Shown here: piece by piece, positions 15,397-24,710 of the stretch
Position numbering within the stretch: the first letter of the stretch is position 1
Layout: each line of letters begins with the position of its first letter
DNA from: Microbacterium invictum
GTDB taxonomy: Bacteria > Actinomycetota > Actinomycetes > Actinomycetales > Microbacteriaceae
NCBI RefSeq assembly: GCF_034421375.1
Contig: NZ_CP139779.1
Location: forward strand, 2,542,001-2,606,000
DNA: 64,000 bases
Reading direction: 5' to 3'
The notes under the pieces: model-generated
What the model was told of the DNA's origin: nothing
The model's database searches: none
What the model saw: the letters and a program-made list of their open reading frames with translations, nothing else
Program-made: the position numbers and the translations under genes

Positions 15397-17479
15397 ATGA
15401 CACGCCACCGCCGTTGGACCGAGCGACTCCGTTCTGAAATTGCTGGGTGCACCCTGAAGCATCACAAGTGGCGGGGGCAGTGGGCCAGCCGAGCCATGTC
15501 GATTCCGCGCCGTACCGGTACCACATATCGATGATGGGGCCGTACGCGCTGAAGACGGGATCAGAGCCGACCCGCTGCGTGAGGATGCCAGTGGTGTAGT
15601 GCTGACTCCAGCCACCACCGCTCGCCGACCCGAATCGGATCGAGTTGACCGCGGGCCCTGGGCCTGCCATACCACCCAACGACCTCCACGCGGAGGCCAG
15701 GGATCCGAAAGTGGCAAAGCTCCCCCACGATGAGGACGACAAGACGCTTCTTTGGAAGGTCTGGGTGCAGCCGGCGGCGGTGCACGCCTGCGCCCCTGTG
15801 GGCCAGCCGTCGCCACCCGCCTGTGCTCCCGCTCCGGTCCAGAGTCGTTCGATACCTCCGTACGGCACAAGGAATCGCCCGGCGGGGCTTTCCACGAGCA
15901 CGCCGCTGGCGAAGTTCTGTCTCGACCCACCACCGGAAACCGAGCTCGAGGACTGCGTGTTCAGCGCGGCGCCCAGGCCCGACATGGCGCCGCGAGACAG
16001 CCATTCGTTTGCGAACGGTCCGACGATCGGGTGCGCGCGATAAACGGGGTGGTCGGTCACAGCACCGCCGGTGAAACGCTGAAAGCAGCCCGCAGCCTCG
16101 CAGGCGTAAGCCGTCGTAGGCCAGCCGAGCTGGCCCTGCCCACTCCCACCCGCTGTCCACACCTGCTGTATCGGGGAGTACGGCACGAGAACGAAGCCTG
16201 CGGCGCTCTGCACCAATATGCCCGCTTCGAAGTTCTGCACCCACGCCACCCCCGCAGCGGGGGTCGAGTAGACCATGGTGTTGACCGCAACGCCGAGCCC
16301 GCCGGCCAGACCACCGCTCTGTAACCAATGGTCCTTGATCCCGCCCCAGAGCGCATGACCGCCGTATGTGGGCGTGGAGGTCATCCACGCCCCCACGAAG
16401 GATTGTGCGCATCGGTTGCCGCTGCGGCACTCCTGCTCCCCATTGGGCCACCCGACTGCCTGATACGGCCCGCCCTCTCTGTTGTAACCATCGAGCAGAG
16501 GACCGCGCGGTATGAAGACGGTTCCTCCCTGGTAACTGCCGTAGAGCGTGCCGCCGGAGAAGCGCTGATACCAGCCCTGACCGTTCTGTTCCACGAACAC
16601 CGCGTAGGACACGGGCGCTCCGATGCGGCCCGACGCCCCGCCGTTTGCGTTGTAGTACGACGCGAAACCATCGAGGACCGTATAGCGGCGCGGGTCTCCG
16701 AACCAGTCGGTGAAAAGCCGCCAGAAGTTGCGATTCCCGTAGCTCGAGCAGGCGTCACCCGTGCCGTAGAGGTTGTTGAGTGCAGCCTGATTCGGCGTGT
16801 AGGGCGTGTAGATGTAGAGGGACGCCGTCGCCTGATTGGCGATGTACACACTCTTGGTTCCGCAGGACAGGGTCGGACTGTACAGGATGTTGTTCGTTCG
16901 TCCCGCCCGGTAGCCGAACGAGTCAGGATTCAAGCGATAGATCTCGAACTGGCGCGCTGCGTAGTAGACCTGGTAGAAGAAGCCCGACACAGAGGCGTCG
17001 CAGGGGGCGGTATCGGGACACCCCTGACCCGTTGCCGCGGCATAGGCGTTCTTCGACGGGGCGCGGGACGTCACGAGGCTCTGTTCTTTCTCCAGGAGAA
17101 CCAGGAGCACTCGTTGGCTGATCCCACAGCTGCGAGCAGCCGAGTCTATGATCTGAGCCGCCGTCTGATAGGAAGATCCGGAGTAGCCGTCGCAGTAACG
17201 ATCCGCTGCTATCGATGCCGTCGACTGTCCGTAGGACTTCAGGCAGGTGAAGCCGGATGCACACGATGCGACGCGGCTCTCCAGAAAAGACTGGATGTCG
17301 GCCGCAGTCATCGCATTCGAGTCGTAGAACACCGTGTCATCGATGATGTAACCGGCGTCCCAGTCGGCCGCCGACGCAGCCGACGCTGACTGCCCTGGTC
17401 CCGTGATCGGGACGAGAATCGCCAACATCACTGCGAGGACCGTGAGCGCTGCCCTGCGGCGACGGAGTGACTGACGCAT
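15383..17479 (-). CDS. Secreted LGFP-repeat cell-wall protein
   Basis: 698 aa with a Sec signal peptide (basic start MRQSLRRRRAALTV, hydrophobic core, Ala-rich cleavage zone near residues 31-37). Residues about 38-240 form a Cys-containing domain with VLLVLLEKEQSLV and GCPDTAPCDASVSGFFYQV, resembling a lysozyme-like fold seen in actinobacterial surface proteins. The rest holds about eight LGFP-type repeats, thought to tether proteins to the wall. The repeats alternate: every second one carries a GWP motif with a Cys pair. The ATG at 17479 overlaps the lipoprotein stop by one base; longer starts read into that gene. Enzymatic activity is not demonstrated by sequence. Confidence 0.85.
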   Translation of the reverse strand: MRQSLRRRRAALTVLAVMLAILVPITGPGQSASAASAADWDAGYIIDDTVFYDSNAMTAADIQSFLESRVASCASGFTCLKSYGQSTASIAADRYCDGYSGSSYQTAAQIIDSAARSCGISQRVLLVLLEKEQSLVTSRAPSKNAYAAATGQGCPDTAPCDASVSGFFYQVYYAARQFEIYRLNPDSFGYRAGRTNNILYSPTLSCGTKSVYIANQATASLYIYTPYTPNQAALNNLYGTGDACSSYGNRNFWRLFTDWFGDPRRYTVLDGFASYYNANGGASGRIGAPVSYAVFVEQNGQGWYQRFSGGTLYGSYQGGTVFIPRGPLLDGYNREGGPYQAVGWPNGEQECRSGNRCAQSFVGAWMTSTPTYGGHALWGGIKDHWLQSGGLAGGLGVAVNTMVYSTPAAGVAWVQNFEAGILVQSAAGFVLVPYSPIQQVWTAGGSGQGQLGWPTTAYACEAAGCFQRFTGGAVTDHPVYRAHPIVGPFANEWLSRGAMSGLGAALNTQSSSSVSGGGSRQNFASGVLVESPAGRFLVPYGGIERLWTGAGAQAGGDGWPTGAQACTAAGCTQTFQRSVLSSSSWGSFATFGSLASAWRSLGGMAGPGPAVNSIRFGSASGGGWSQHYTTGILTQRVGSDPVFSAYGPIIDMWYRYGAESTWLGWPTAPATCDASGCTQQFQNGVARSNGGGVSFSRS

Positions 17480-18009
17480 CACGGGACGCTCACCGTCATC
17501 GGAGATGATTCCCCGGTCGCGCCTGTGGCGTCCTCGTAAGAGAGGACGACCGTCCAGTCGCCGGAAGTCAGGGCGTCGCGAGGGATGCGGAGAACAGGAC
17601 AATACGAGTTCTCGCCATTCGGAGTCGCGGAAGCCTGCGTCGCGCGAACGGTCCCTCCCGCCGAAGCCGTGACGGTGCAGACTCCGGTGGGGTCCGTCCG
17701 CCCGACGACGATCCCGCTTACCTCAAGACCCGATTCCTCAAGCTCCGCGGTGATGATGCTTACTCCGGCCAAGCTCGACGGAGCTTCCGGCCCGGAAGGC
17801 TGCGCCTCTGGCGGAGGCTGCGACGCCGGTGGGGCGGTGGAACCCCCCGGTTGCGCTGTCGACGCGGTCTCATTGTCCGTCGGCGCCGGACGATCAGCGC
17901 CAGCGGAGCTTCGTGTCGAGGACGTCGAAGGGGTCGATGAAGGTTCGGGCACACAGCCGGTGAGTATGACCACCAGCATTGCCGTTATCAGCAGCCGGAC
18001 GTATCGCAC
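17479..18009 (-). CDS. Small lipoprotein, unknown function
   Basis: 176 aa. The N-terminus has a lipoprotein signal with lipobox LTGC (Cys19), followed by a low-complexity Ser/Thr/Pro/Ala/Gln linker to about residue 78, then an immunoglobulin-like beta-rich domain of about 95 residues with two Cys (GVCTVTA and NSYCPVL). It is co-translated with the LGFP protein (TGATG overlap). The GTG start has AGGA eight bases upstream. A TAGCCT hexamer at 18043-18048 (minus strand) could start transcription about 26 bases before the GTG. The function is unknown; the pairing suggests an envelope role. Confidence 0.75.
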   Translation of the reverse strand: MRYVRLLITAMLVVILTGCVPEPSSTPSTSSTRSSAGADRPAPTDNETASTAQPGGSTAPPASQPPPEAQPSGPEAPSSLAGVSIITAELEESGLEVSGIVVGRTDPTGVCTVTASAGGTVRATQASATPNGENSYCPVLRIPRDALTSGDWTVVLSYEDATGATGESSPMTVSVP

Positions 18010-18045
18010 GAGGAATGTCCTGAAGCCGCCGTCACGCGTTTCAGG

Positions 18046-19236
18046 CTAGTACGCGGCCCCCGCAGGCGGTGTATTGATGAGATGTCGTTCGGCGAGTTGC
18101 AGAACGACGACATCAGGAGAGTGCTGCGCAACGAGATCCCGATAGTTCGGCCACGCTGAGAAATCCGTGTAGTCGTGCCCAACCTGCCACGTTGGAGAGT
18201 AGGCCTGGCCCCAATAAGGCGAGATCGCGCCCCCCATCGAATCGCGGATGATCAGGGCACTCTTCCCCGTCCACGGCTCGGCGACGGTCGTTTGGAGCGG
18301 AAGCCAGCTGGCATCCATCACGGAGTCCCCGGGCACTGTCTTGGTGATCCCGTCCTTATCTGTGAACGTCACATCCTGCATCGGCTCGGAGAACCTCGGG
18401 ACAGCCCAGTCCGCGCCCGGACTCGACACGCCAAAGCTCGCCCACTCGTTGAAGTCCCCCACCACCTCATACCCGGAGATCGCCGGTACACGCATCGCGG
18501 GATCCTCCGGGTTCATCGCGTTCACGCAGCGCGCGATCTGTTTCCACCCCACGTAGCCGCCGAAATCGGTCCAGTGGCTGTTGCTCCAGCTGAACAGATT
18601 GACATCCGACGTCTTTTCGGCGATCAAGCTCGCACGCAGATCGATGACGGGGAGGTCCCCCTCGACCGCCATGAACTGATCGAGAATAGTGGAGCCGCGC
18701 AATTCCTGCATCCAGGTGGGTAGTTGCTCGGGATAGATGCTCGAAGTCGACGGCGTGACGATGATCTGGAAATCGACGCCCTCCGCGGCCAGGCCGTCGC
18801 GTATCGAGCTGTAGTAATCGACCCAGCGATTCAACTCCGACTCGCTCAATGTGTCCCGCCCCACAGCCTGCGACGCGTATTGCTCGATGTAGTCGCTCCA
18901 GAAGATCCATCCGTTGGGTCCGACAAGATACGGCTGTGCGACTTCAGCGGCGTTCTCCTGCCACACCCGCTCCGCACTGCCGTCACCCTCAAGCCAGGGT
19001 TCCTGCGTGGCCGGCTCCATTGCAGGTCGGCAGACTTCGTCGGTTGAGTCGGACTGCTCCGCCGGGACAGGTACGGGGTGCTGGTCGAGGCGGGCCGAGA
19101 CCGACGCACCCGCGATGAGCGCCGCTACGGAAGCGACGCCGAGGACCGTCAGCGGCGCATACGACGCGCGCCGCCACCATCTACGCGGTGCAGGCGCGCC
19201 GGGGCCATGGCTCTGGACGTCTGGTTGATCGGTCAC
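18046..19236 (-). CDS. AlgX/AlgJ-like SGNH polysaccharide O-acetyltransferase
   Basis: 396 aa: cytoplasmic Pro/Arg-rich N-terminus, one TM helix (residues about 27-48), then an extracytoplasmic SGNH-hydrolase-like domain. Landmarks of the AlgX/AlgJ family are WIFWSDYIEQ, IVTPSTSSIYPEQLP, NSHWTDFGGYVGW (His/Asp of the triad) and the nucleophile region IIRDSMGGAISPYW. Such enzymes place acetyl groups on exported polysaccharides using acetate delivered by a membrane acyltransferase, which is the gene upstream and overlaps by four bases (ATGA). The glycan modified is inferred from the cluster. Confidence 0.85.
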   Translation of the reverse strand: MTDQPDVQSHGPGAPAPRRWWRRASYAPLTVLGVASVAALIAGASVSARLDQHPVPVPAEQSDSTDEVCRPAMEPATQEPWLEGDGSAERVWQENAAEVAQPYLVGPNGWIFWSDYIEQYASQAVGRDTLSESELNRWVDYYSSIRDGLAAEGVDFQIIVTPSTSSIYPEQLPTWMQELRGSTILDQFMAVEGDLPVIDLRASLIAEKTSDVNLFSWSNSHWTDFGGYVGWKQIARCVNAMNPEDPAMRVPAISGYEVVGDFNEWASFGVSSPGADWAVPRFSEPMQDVTFTDKDGITKTVPGDSVMDASWLPLQTTVAEPWTGKSALIIRDSMGGAISPYWGQAYSPTWQVGHDYTDFSAWPNYRDLVAQHSPDVVVLQLAERHLINTPPAGAAY

Positions 19237-20420
19237 CGCGCCATCTCCGATCTCGTCAGGACGAGGCGCGTACGCGATCGATCACCCCACCACGACCGGA
19301 ATGAACTGGTCCGCTGCAGCACCCACTCCCCCCACCGCGGCGTCCAGCGCTTCAGGGTCATGGCGGGCTTTTCCACCAGATGCCAGCTGAGGTAGGCATA
19401 GACGTGACAGGCGACGACGACGATGACGTGGTAGGCGACCCAGCCCCACTCCTCGATTTGGAAATAGGTCGCGAGCCACATCAAGGGCCATCCCGCGATA
19501 TAGATCCCGTAGGACAGATCGGCGTGGCGGTCCCAGCCGGAGAGCCGGGTCACGCGGATCGCGAACCAGATCAAGACGTAGCAGAAGGCGAACTGCCCGA
19601 CCACGAGCCACCCCCCGCGAGCGTAGGTGACCACTGCAACGATAAGACAGGCAACCGCGATCCTGTCGTCGATCGGGACCTTGTCGCGGAATAGGCAGAA
19701 CAGCATCCCCCAGGCGAAGGGAGCCAGCAGCAGGAGAAGTCGGAAGTCGGCGAAGACGAAGCTCAACCCCGGGAGGTTCCCGATCGAGAGCCACTGCATC
19801 GCGGAGAGCAGCAGGATGCCGCCGGCGACGATACCCCCTACGATCCGGTTGGCAAGCGCGCCGAAAACACCCAGCAGCGCAACGAGGATGTATGCGGCGA
19901 ACTCGAAAGCGAGTGTCCACGCCGAACCGTTCCAGTCGAGGATCCCGTGATCCACGTAAAGCGGTGTGGTGGTCCCCATGCCTGCGATGTTGAGTTGTCC
20001 GAGCAGAAGAGTGAAGTTGTTCGAGAAGTACGTGAAGGGCGACTCACTCGTAGCGTTCCAGAAGCCGTCCCAGCTGCCGTTCTCGCGGATCCACGCGATG
20101 GGCGCGAAGACGAACGCGGTCGCGATCAGAATCAAGAAGAACCCGGGGTAGATCCTCAAGAACCGGTGCCAGAAGAATCTGAGCGTGCTCGTGGACCCCA
20201 TCTTGCTGCGAGTGATGAGGAAGCCCGAGAGGAAGAAGAAACCGCAGACGGCAACGCCACCCAGTGATTGCTCGTCGCTCCACTGCGTGCCGAGGTCAGC
20301 ACCGCCGTAGAAGCCCGCGATGGGCCCCGCATGCGAGAAGATCACCATGAAGGCCATCAGCCACCGGAGGAACCCGATTGAATTCCTTCGTGGGTTGAAG
20401 GCTTCGGCAAGGGTGGTCAC
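19233..20420 (-). CDS. Acyltransferase 3 family membrane protein (OafA/YrhL-like)
   Basis: 395-aa integral membrane acyltransferase with about ten TM segments. It starts RRNSIGFLRWLMAFMVIFSHAG, where the family His lies in TM1, and contains GFFFLSGFLITRSK and FFWHRFLRIYPGF, signature motifs of the superfamily. It would move acetyl or other short acyl groups across the membrane for transfer to a glycan. ATGA overlaps link it to the RgpF-like gene before and the AlgX-like gene after, making a three-gene unit for glycan synthesis and O-acylation. Confidence 0.92.
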   Translation of the reverse strand: MTTLAEAFNPRRNSIGFLRWLMAFMVIFSHAGPIAGFYGGADLGTQWSDEQSLGGVAVCGFFFLSGFLITRSKMGSTSTLRFFWHRFLRIYPGFFLILIATAFVFAPIAWIRENGSWDGFWNATSESPFTYFSNNFTLLLGQLNIAGMGTTTPLYVDHGILDWNGSAWTLAFEFAAYILVALLGVFGALANRIVGGIVAGGILLLSAMQWLSIGNLPGLSFVFADFRLLLLLAPFAWGMLFCLFRDKVPIDDRIAVACLIVAVVTYARGGWLVVGQFAFCYVLIWFAIRVTRLSGWDRHADLSYGIYIAGWPLMWLATYFQIEEWGWVAYHVIVVVACHVYAYLSWHLVEKPAMTLKRWTPRWGEWVLQRTSSFRSWWGDRSRTRLVLTRSEMAR

Positions 20421-22396
20421 AGAAGGTCCATCTCGTCGATGGCCTCATCGACAGGGGAGCCCTTCAGCGACTTGCGCCATCGACGGTAGCGAGGATCGAT
20501 CGCGTACCGGGTGCGGCGGTAGACGCCGCGCAACGGGCGATAGACGTTCTCGATCAGCGGGTACCAACGAGGGTAGTGAAGACGCGCGTATGCGAGGGCG
20601 TAGCCGAACGGGCCACCCCCAAGGAAGTCACCTGACGCGTCGAGGACGTGGACCTGATCGATGGCATACCCCTGGATATTGGCGCTGATCCGGTCCAGCT
20701 TGTACTCCAGAGAGGTGTGGCTGATCGCCGCGTACCGCGTCGTCGCCACGGTCTTGGTGTAGAACCCCAGCTCAGCGACTGCGTAGCTGAAGAGTCGTTC
20801 TTGAATGTGGGCTACGCTTCCGTCCTTGTGCGCCTTCGGCGACGGGAAATCCGCATACTGCCAATCGACCTGAGTGAGCAAACGCAGCGCCTCAGGCCGG
20901 AAGGCGAACATGCATCCGTAGGGTGCGAGCGGAGAGGGCTCGTCGAAGGGAACGTGGATGCCGAGTTCGTCCGCGAGTTCCTTCGCCGCGTCCTTGTTTC
21001 CGAACCAGCCTCGCCCCAGGGTCGGATACCCGATGTGGATCGTCGGCGCATATACCATCCCCAGACCCTCCTCGCGCTGGAACAGCCCGAGGAGATTGGA
21101 GGTGTAGCCGCGGGAGTTCAGAAGGTTCATCAACTGGTGCCGACGGAAGAGGTCGCCCGCGTTCTTGCCCTCCTGCTCAGTCCTCTTCGAGTGGATCTTG
21201 AAGATGACGTCATAAGAGTCGTCGCTGATCACATCGGCGCAACCGACGAAGAAGGCACCCATATCCCGACCCCGATTGGACGGAAGGACCCTGATCTCGA
21301 CCGTTCGCCGATTCGGATCCTCATGCTCGTCCATGATCTTGCGGATCTCGTTGGCTCGCGTCTCATCGGTGGTGGTGACGAATAAGTCGTAGTCACTCGG
21401 AATGGTCGCGGTGTAGTCGAGCATCTCCGCAGTGAGGTCGACGTAGTAGATGTGAGCGACGACGGCGATCTTGAGGGGGTTGTCCTCGTCGTAGTCCGCC
21501 ACGACGTCGGGCATGACTTCCATCATCGCAGCATTGGTATTGAATGCCTTGGGCTGAGAATTGCGGGAGATGTTCCGCCAGATCATCTGCACCGGATAGC
21601 CGAGCGCCGATGCCTTCTCCGCAAAGCGCTTCGCCACGATGGAGTGACGATCCAGCAGCAGCGGGTCGTGGAAGAACGGTCTGCGTTTGAGGACCGGACA
21701 ACCATCGTCCAGCAAGGCCTCCGCGTCGTAGAAGGCGGGGTGCCAGGTCGAATAGTTGGTGAGGGGAAAAGCCACTTCATAGTCGAAACCACGGGTACGG
21801 AAGTAATGCGTGAACTTCGACTCGTGACTCAAAATCGAATCGACGTAAGAGACGATCGGTGGCATATCGCGCCAGTATGATCGCCACGCCTCACTGAGGA
21901 ACATGCTCTTTCGGACCGCGATCCAATGCGACTGGATGTGACTGTGCAGAACGCCTTTCCGGGTGAAGGGATTGGGAACCTGCTTGTCGTGCATCGTCAT
22001 GCCCCAGAAGTCGAGGGCGAGGGCATCCATTTTGCGGAACACGGGCTCGAACGGGTTGACGGGCCCGAACCAGGTGTAGTTCATCAGAATGAGTTCGTCG
22101 TACTCCGCGAGCTTGTCCTCACCGAAGTGTGCCAGCGCTTCCTTGTACCCCCAGACATCGAACCCGACGTTCTCCCGCTGCCAGAGAGTGTCCGACACAG
22201 ACTCCAACCTGGCACGACCTTCATCTGTGAGGTGGCCGTTCACGACGATGAAGATGTGGTCCGCGAAGGGGCGGAGCCGCTCGAGTTTGTAGGGGACGTA
22301 GTCGTCCACGATGCCCTGCGGATCGTAGTAGAGGTAGAAGATGATGCGCCGCCCGTTCGAGGGAAACGCAGAGAGCTCGCCGACTCGTTCGCCCAC
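20417..22396 (-). CDS. Rhamnan synthesis protein F-type glycosyltransferase
   Basis: 659 aa, RgpF/PF05045-like. It has two related halves: residues about 15-300 with RRIIFYLYYDPQGIVDDYV and NVGFDVWGYKEAL, and about 310-600 with KIAVVAHIYYVDLTAEML, LPSNRGRDMGAFFVG and FKIHSKRTEQ, the core RgpF motif. Members take part in rhamnose-polysaccharide assembly. The GTG at 22396 is chosen because AAGGAG lies seven bases upstream; the longer reading has no such site. It heads the O-acylation unit. Acceptor and donor are not readable, but rml genes nearby agree with a deoxyhexose glycan. Confidence 0.9.
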   Translation of the reverse strand: MGERVGELSAFPSNGRRIIFYLYYDPQGIVDDYVPYKLERLRPFADHIFIVVNGHLTDEGRARLESVSDTLWQRENVGFDVWGYKEALAHFGEDKLAEYDELILMNYTWFGPVNPFEPVFRKMDALALDFWGMTMHDKQVPNPFTRKGVLHSHIQSHWIAVRKSMFLSEAWRSYWRDMPPIVSYVDSILSHESKFTHYFRTRGFDYEVAFPLTNYSTWHPAFYDAEALLDDGCPVLKRRPFFHDPLLLDRHSIVAKRFAEKASALGYPVQMIWRNISRNSQPKAFNTNAAMMEVMPDVVADYDEDNPLKIAVVAHIYYVDLTAEMLDYTATIPSDYDLFVTTTDETRANEIRKIMDEHEDPNRRTVEIRVLPSNRGRDMGAFFVGCADVISDDSYDVIFKIHSKRTEQEGKNAGDLFRRHQLMNLLNSRGYTSNLLGLFQREEGLGMVYAPTIHIGYPTLGRGWFGNKDAAKELADELGIHVPFDEPSPLAPYGCMFAFRPEALRLLTQVDWQYADFPSPKAHKDGSVAHIQERLFSYAVAELGFYTKTVATTRYAAISHTSLEYKLDRISANIQGYAIDQVHVLDASGDFLGGGPFGYALAYARLHYPRWYPLIENVYRPLRGVYRRTRYAIDPRYRRWRKSLKGSPVDEAIDEMDLL

Positions 22397-22469
22397 CAAA
22401 AAACTCCTTGCTCCTGCAGATTCTCTGCGCGCGGTCGAGCGCCCGCCGGTACACATTCAACCGGGGAGT

Positions 22470-24710
22470 CTACCTGGCGGAGTTTGTGAAGTGCCTCACC
22501 GCCGCGTCGAGGTCCGCCGCCCTCGCATCGAAGGAGTGATGGACCCGAACTCGCTGTGCGATCGCCCGCAATTCGGACTCCGCCGGAAACAGGGCGTCGA
22601 TGTCACCCTGGAGAAGCTCGATCAACTGGTCGACGTCTTCGTACTCCACGACCGCACCTTCGAAGACGTCCCGCAGGAGAGGCACCGACTCGCTGATGAC
22701 TCGGCCGCCGGCCGCGACGACGTCGAAGGGCCGCATCGCCATGAAGCCCTCGCGACGCATCGCCGGCCAGTGATCGTTGAGGACGACTTTGGCTGTTTCG
22801 TATCTCTCGCTCAGATCTCGATTCGGGATCGTGTTGGCAGCGATGGCGCTCGCCGGTATGAAACCACGCCAATCAGGCCCGTACACCATGACCTTCAGAC
22901 CGGCGTTGATCGGCGCCACGACAGAGGGTCGCGGTATTCCCCGGGCCGTGCCGACGAACACGATGTCATCGCCGCGAGCGTGCCCGCGTGGCGCGAAGAG
23001 ATCGGCGTCCGTTGCTTCCAGAAGCGGGTTCACCAAGACGCCCCATTCAGCGGTCACCCGTTCTGCCCATCCAGGTGAGACCGCGAATCGGAGATCGAAT
23101 CGAGCCAGCTCATCCCTCGTGATCTCGTCTGGGTGACTGATGATCCATTCCACTCGGACGCCGTTCTGAGGAGGCGTGATCGGACGGGGGCCTCGGATCA
23201 CCACGTGGACATCGTCGAGGTACGTCGTGGGCCGGTTCGCTGCGTCGAATGCGTCCACAACGACTTCGTGACCGAGCCGGCGCAACGCATTTGCCAAGCC
23301 TCGCGCGAAGTGAGTGTCTCCCCAGACCTCGCCCTTTGGCCCGGCAGGGGCGCACGTCTTGATGGCCCACCGCTGGGCGTCGCTGACCCGACGCAGACGC
23401 GGCCGAGCAGCGCCGGTGCTCGACCAGGTCCAACCCTCGAGCGTGAATCCCGCCGCCTCGAAGAATGCGGTCGCAGCCTCGCGGTCGACGGGTATGTCTG
23501 ACGACGGCCCGACGTCGCCGGATTCGTCCCACTCAGTTCCGGCATCGTCCAACCTCGTCGTCATCGAGGTGAGAACAGTCACAGGCACACCGATGCGATG
23601 AGCAGCCACGCTGAGCCCCTGCCCGAGATTCTCTACTTTCCAAGGCGACTCATCGAAGGATCGGAGCAGACCTGCCGGGACCGCCAAAGTGGAACCCGTC
23701 AAGAGGGGGACCCGCATGGCTCGGCCACCTAAGCCGGCGAGATCTTCGGTGGGGTGGCCCGCCAGGAGCCGCGCGATGCCTTCTCGGCCAGCGTCGGACA
23801 CGGGCACCGCGCCGACCGAATCGATAGTCCCGTCGACGGCGAGCATCACCGGGGCGACGAGCTCGTCGGCCCCGTGATCGAGGAGTTCGCGGTAATCGCG
23901 CGGCCCCAGGACCGCACGAGGATCGGTCAGAACCACCGTTTGCTCGACACGGTCCGCCAACGAGATCAGAAGGTCTCGCGCCGAAATGGCTGGTGACGAT
24001 GTGCGGACGATTTCGGTCTCGGGCACGAGCGCGGCCGCAAGCGCGGCAGCGGACCACGTCGAAGGCGTGGGATCCAGGCAGATCAGGCGGACGGCACACT
24101 CCGACGAAGCAACGTCGAGGGCTGCGGCGACTTTCGCGTACTCGTCGATCCCCCCGCTACGGATGGAGCGCACAATCAGGTTGCGAACACGGAAGGGAGC
24201 TCCCACCGCGTTCGTCGCTCCCGAAAATGCAGAGAGGACCAGACGTCGCCACTCCGATATGGACACCGGTATCGAGCGCCCTGCGATGTGCGCGACGATC
24301 GTCGGATCGGTCGAACTCGCCCACACCTGCTCGAGCGCCCCGAGCGAGTCGTCCTCCCCGTGTTCCGGAGCGTCCCACCAAGGGTGCACGGAAACAGTTC
24401 GCCTGTCGCTGACGAGGTACGCGTAGAGCGCAGGAACCCTCCCCTCATCCGGAAGCCCCGCACCTGCGTGATGCTCGTCGAAAAGCGGATTGGGCGACAC
24501 ACCTTCTCGGAACCCGCTCCACACGTAGTCCAGCGTCGCGCGCGCAACACCACCGACCTGCCATCCGCGTTGGGCTCGGTAGTAGTCGGCATCGACGAGC
24601 CGACTGCCTGCGATCACCCGGATCCACCACAGGCGGTCCACGCCGCGAAGGAACGCGCCAACAAAAGGGGCCGATCGTGCGGTACGCCAGAGTCGTCGCA
24701 GAGGTCTCAT
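22470..24710 (-). CDS. Two-domain glycosyltransferase, degenerate N-terminal GT and CgeB-like C-terminal GT
   Basis: 746 aa. The C-terminal third (residues about 450-745) has the GT-B layout of CgeB/Glyco_trans_1_2 proteins: KGEVWGDTHFARGLANALRR, VFVGTARGIPR, VYGPDW and EGFMAMRPFDVVAAGGRVI. Residues about 155-400 look like a diverged GT2 domain without a clear DxD. The start is ambiguous: ATG at 24710 overlaps the previous stop by one base, and a GTG at 24713 would overlap by four. It belongs to the run of transferases in this locus; donor and acceptor are unknown. Confidence 0.8.
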   Translation of the reverse strand: MRPLRRLWRTARSAPFVGAFLRGVDRLWWIRVIAGSRLVDADYYRAQRGWQVGGVARATLDYVWSGFREGVSPNPLFDEHHAGAGLPDEGRVPALYAYLVSDRRTVSVHPWWDAPEHGEDDSLGALEQVWASSTDPTIVAHIAGRSIPVSISEWRRLVLSAFSGATNAVGAPFRVRNLIVRSIRSGGIDEYAKVAAALDVASSECAVRLICLDPTPSTWSAAALAAALVPETEIVRTSSPAISARDLLISLADRVEQTVVLTDPRAVLGPRDYRELLDHGADELVAPVMLAVDGTIDSVGAVPVSDAGREGIARLLAGHPTEDLAGLGGRAMRVPLLTGSTLAVPAGLLRSFDESPWKVENLGQGLSVAAHRIGVPVTVLTSMTTRLDDAGTEWDESGDVGPSSDIPVDREAATAFFEAAGFTLEGWTWSSTGAARPRLRRVSDAQRWAIKTCAPAGPKGEVWGDTHFARGLANALRRLGHEVVVDAFDAANRPTTYLDDVHVVIRGPRPITPPQNGVRVEWIISHPDEITRDELARFDLRFAVSPGWAERVTAEWGVLVNPLLEATDADLFAPRGHARGDDIVFVGTARGIPRPSVVAPINAGLKVMVYGPDWRGFIPASAIAANTIPNRDLSERYETAKVVLNDHWPAMRREGFMAMRPFDVVAAGGRVISESVPLLRDVFEGAVVEYEDVDQLIELLQGDIDALFPAESELRAIAQRVRVHHSFDARAADLDAAVRHFTNSAR

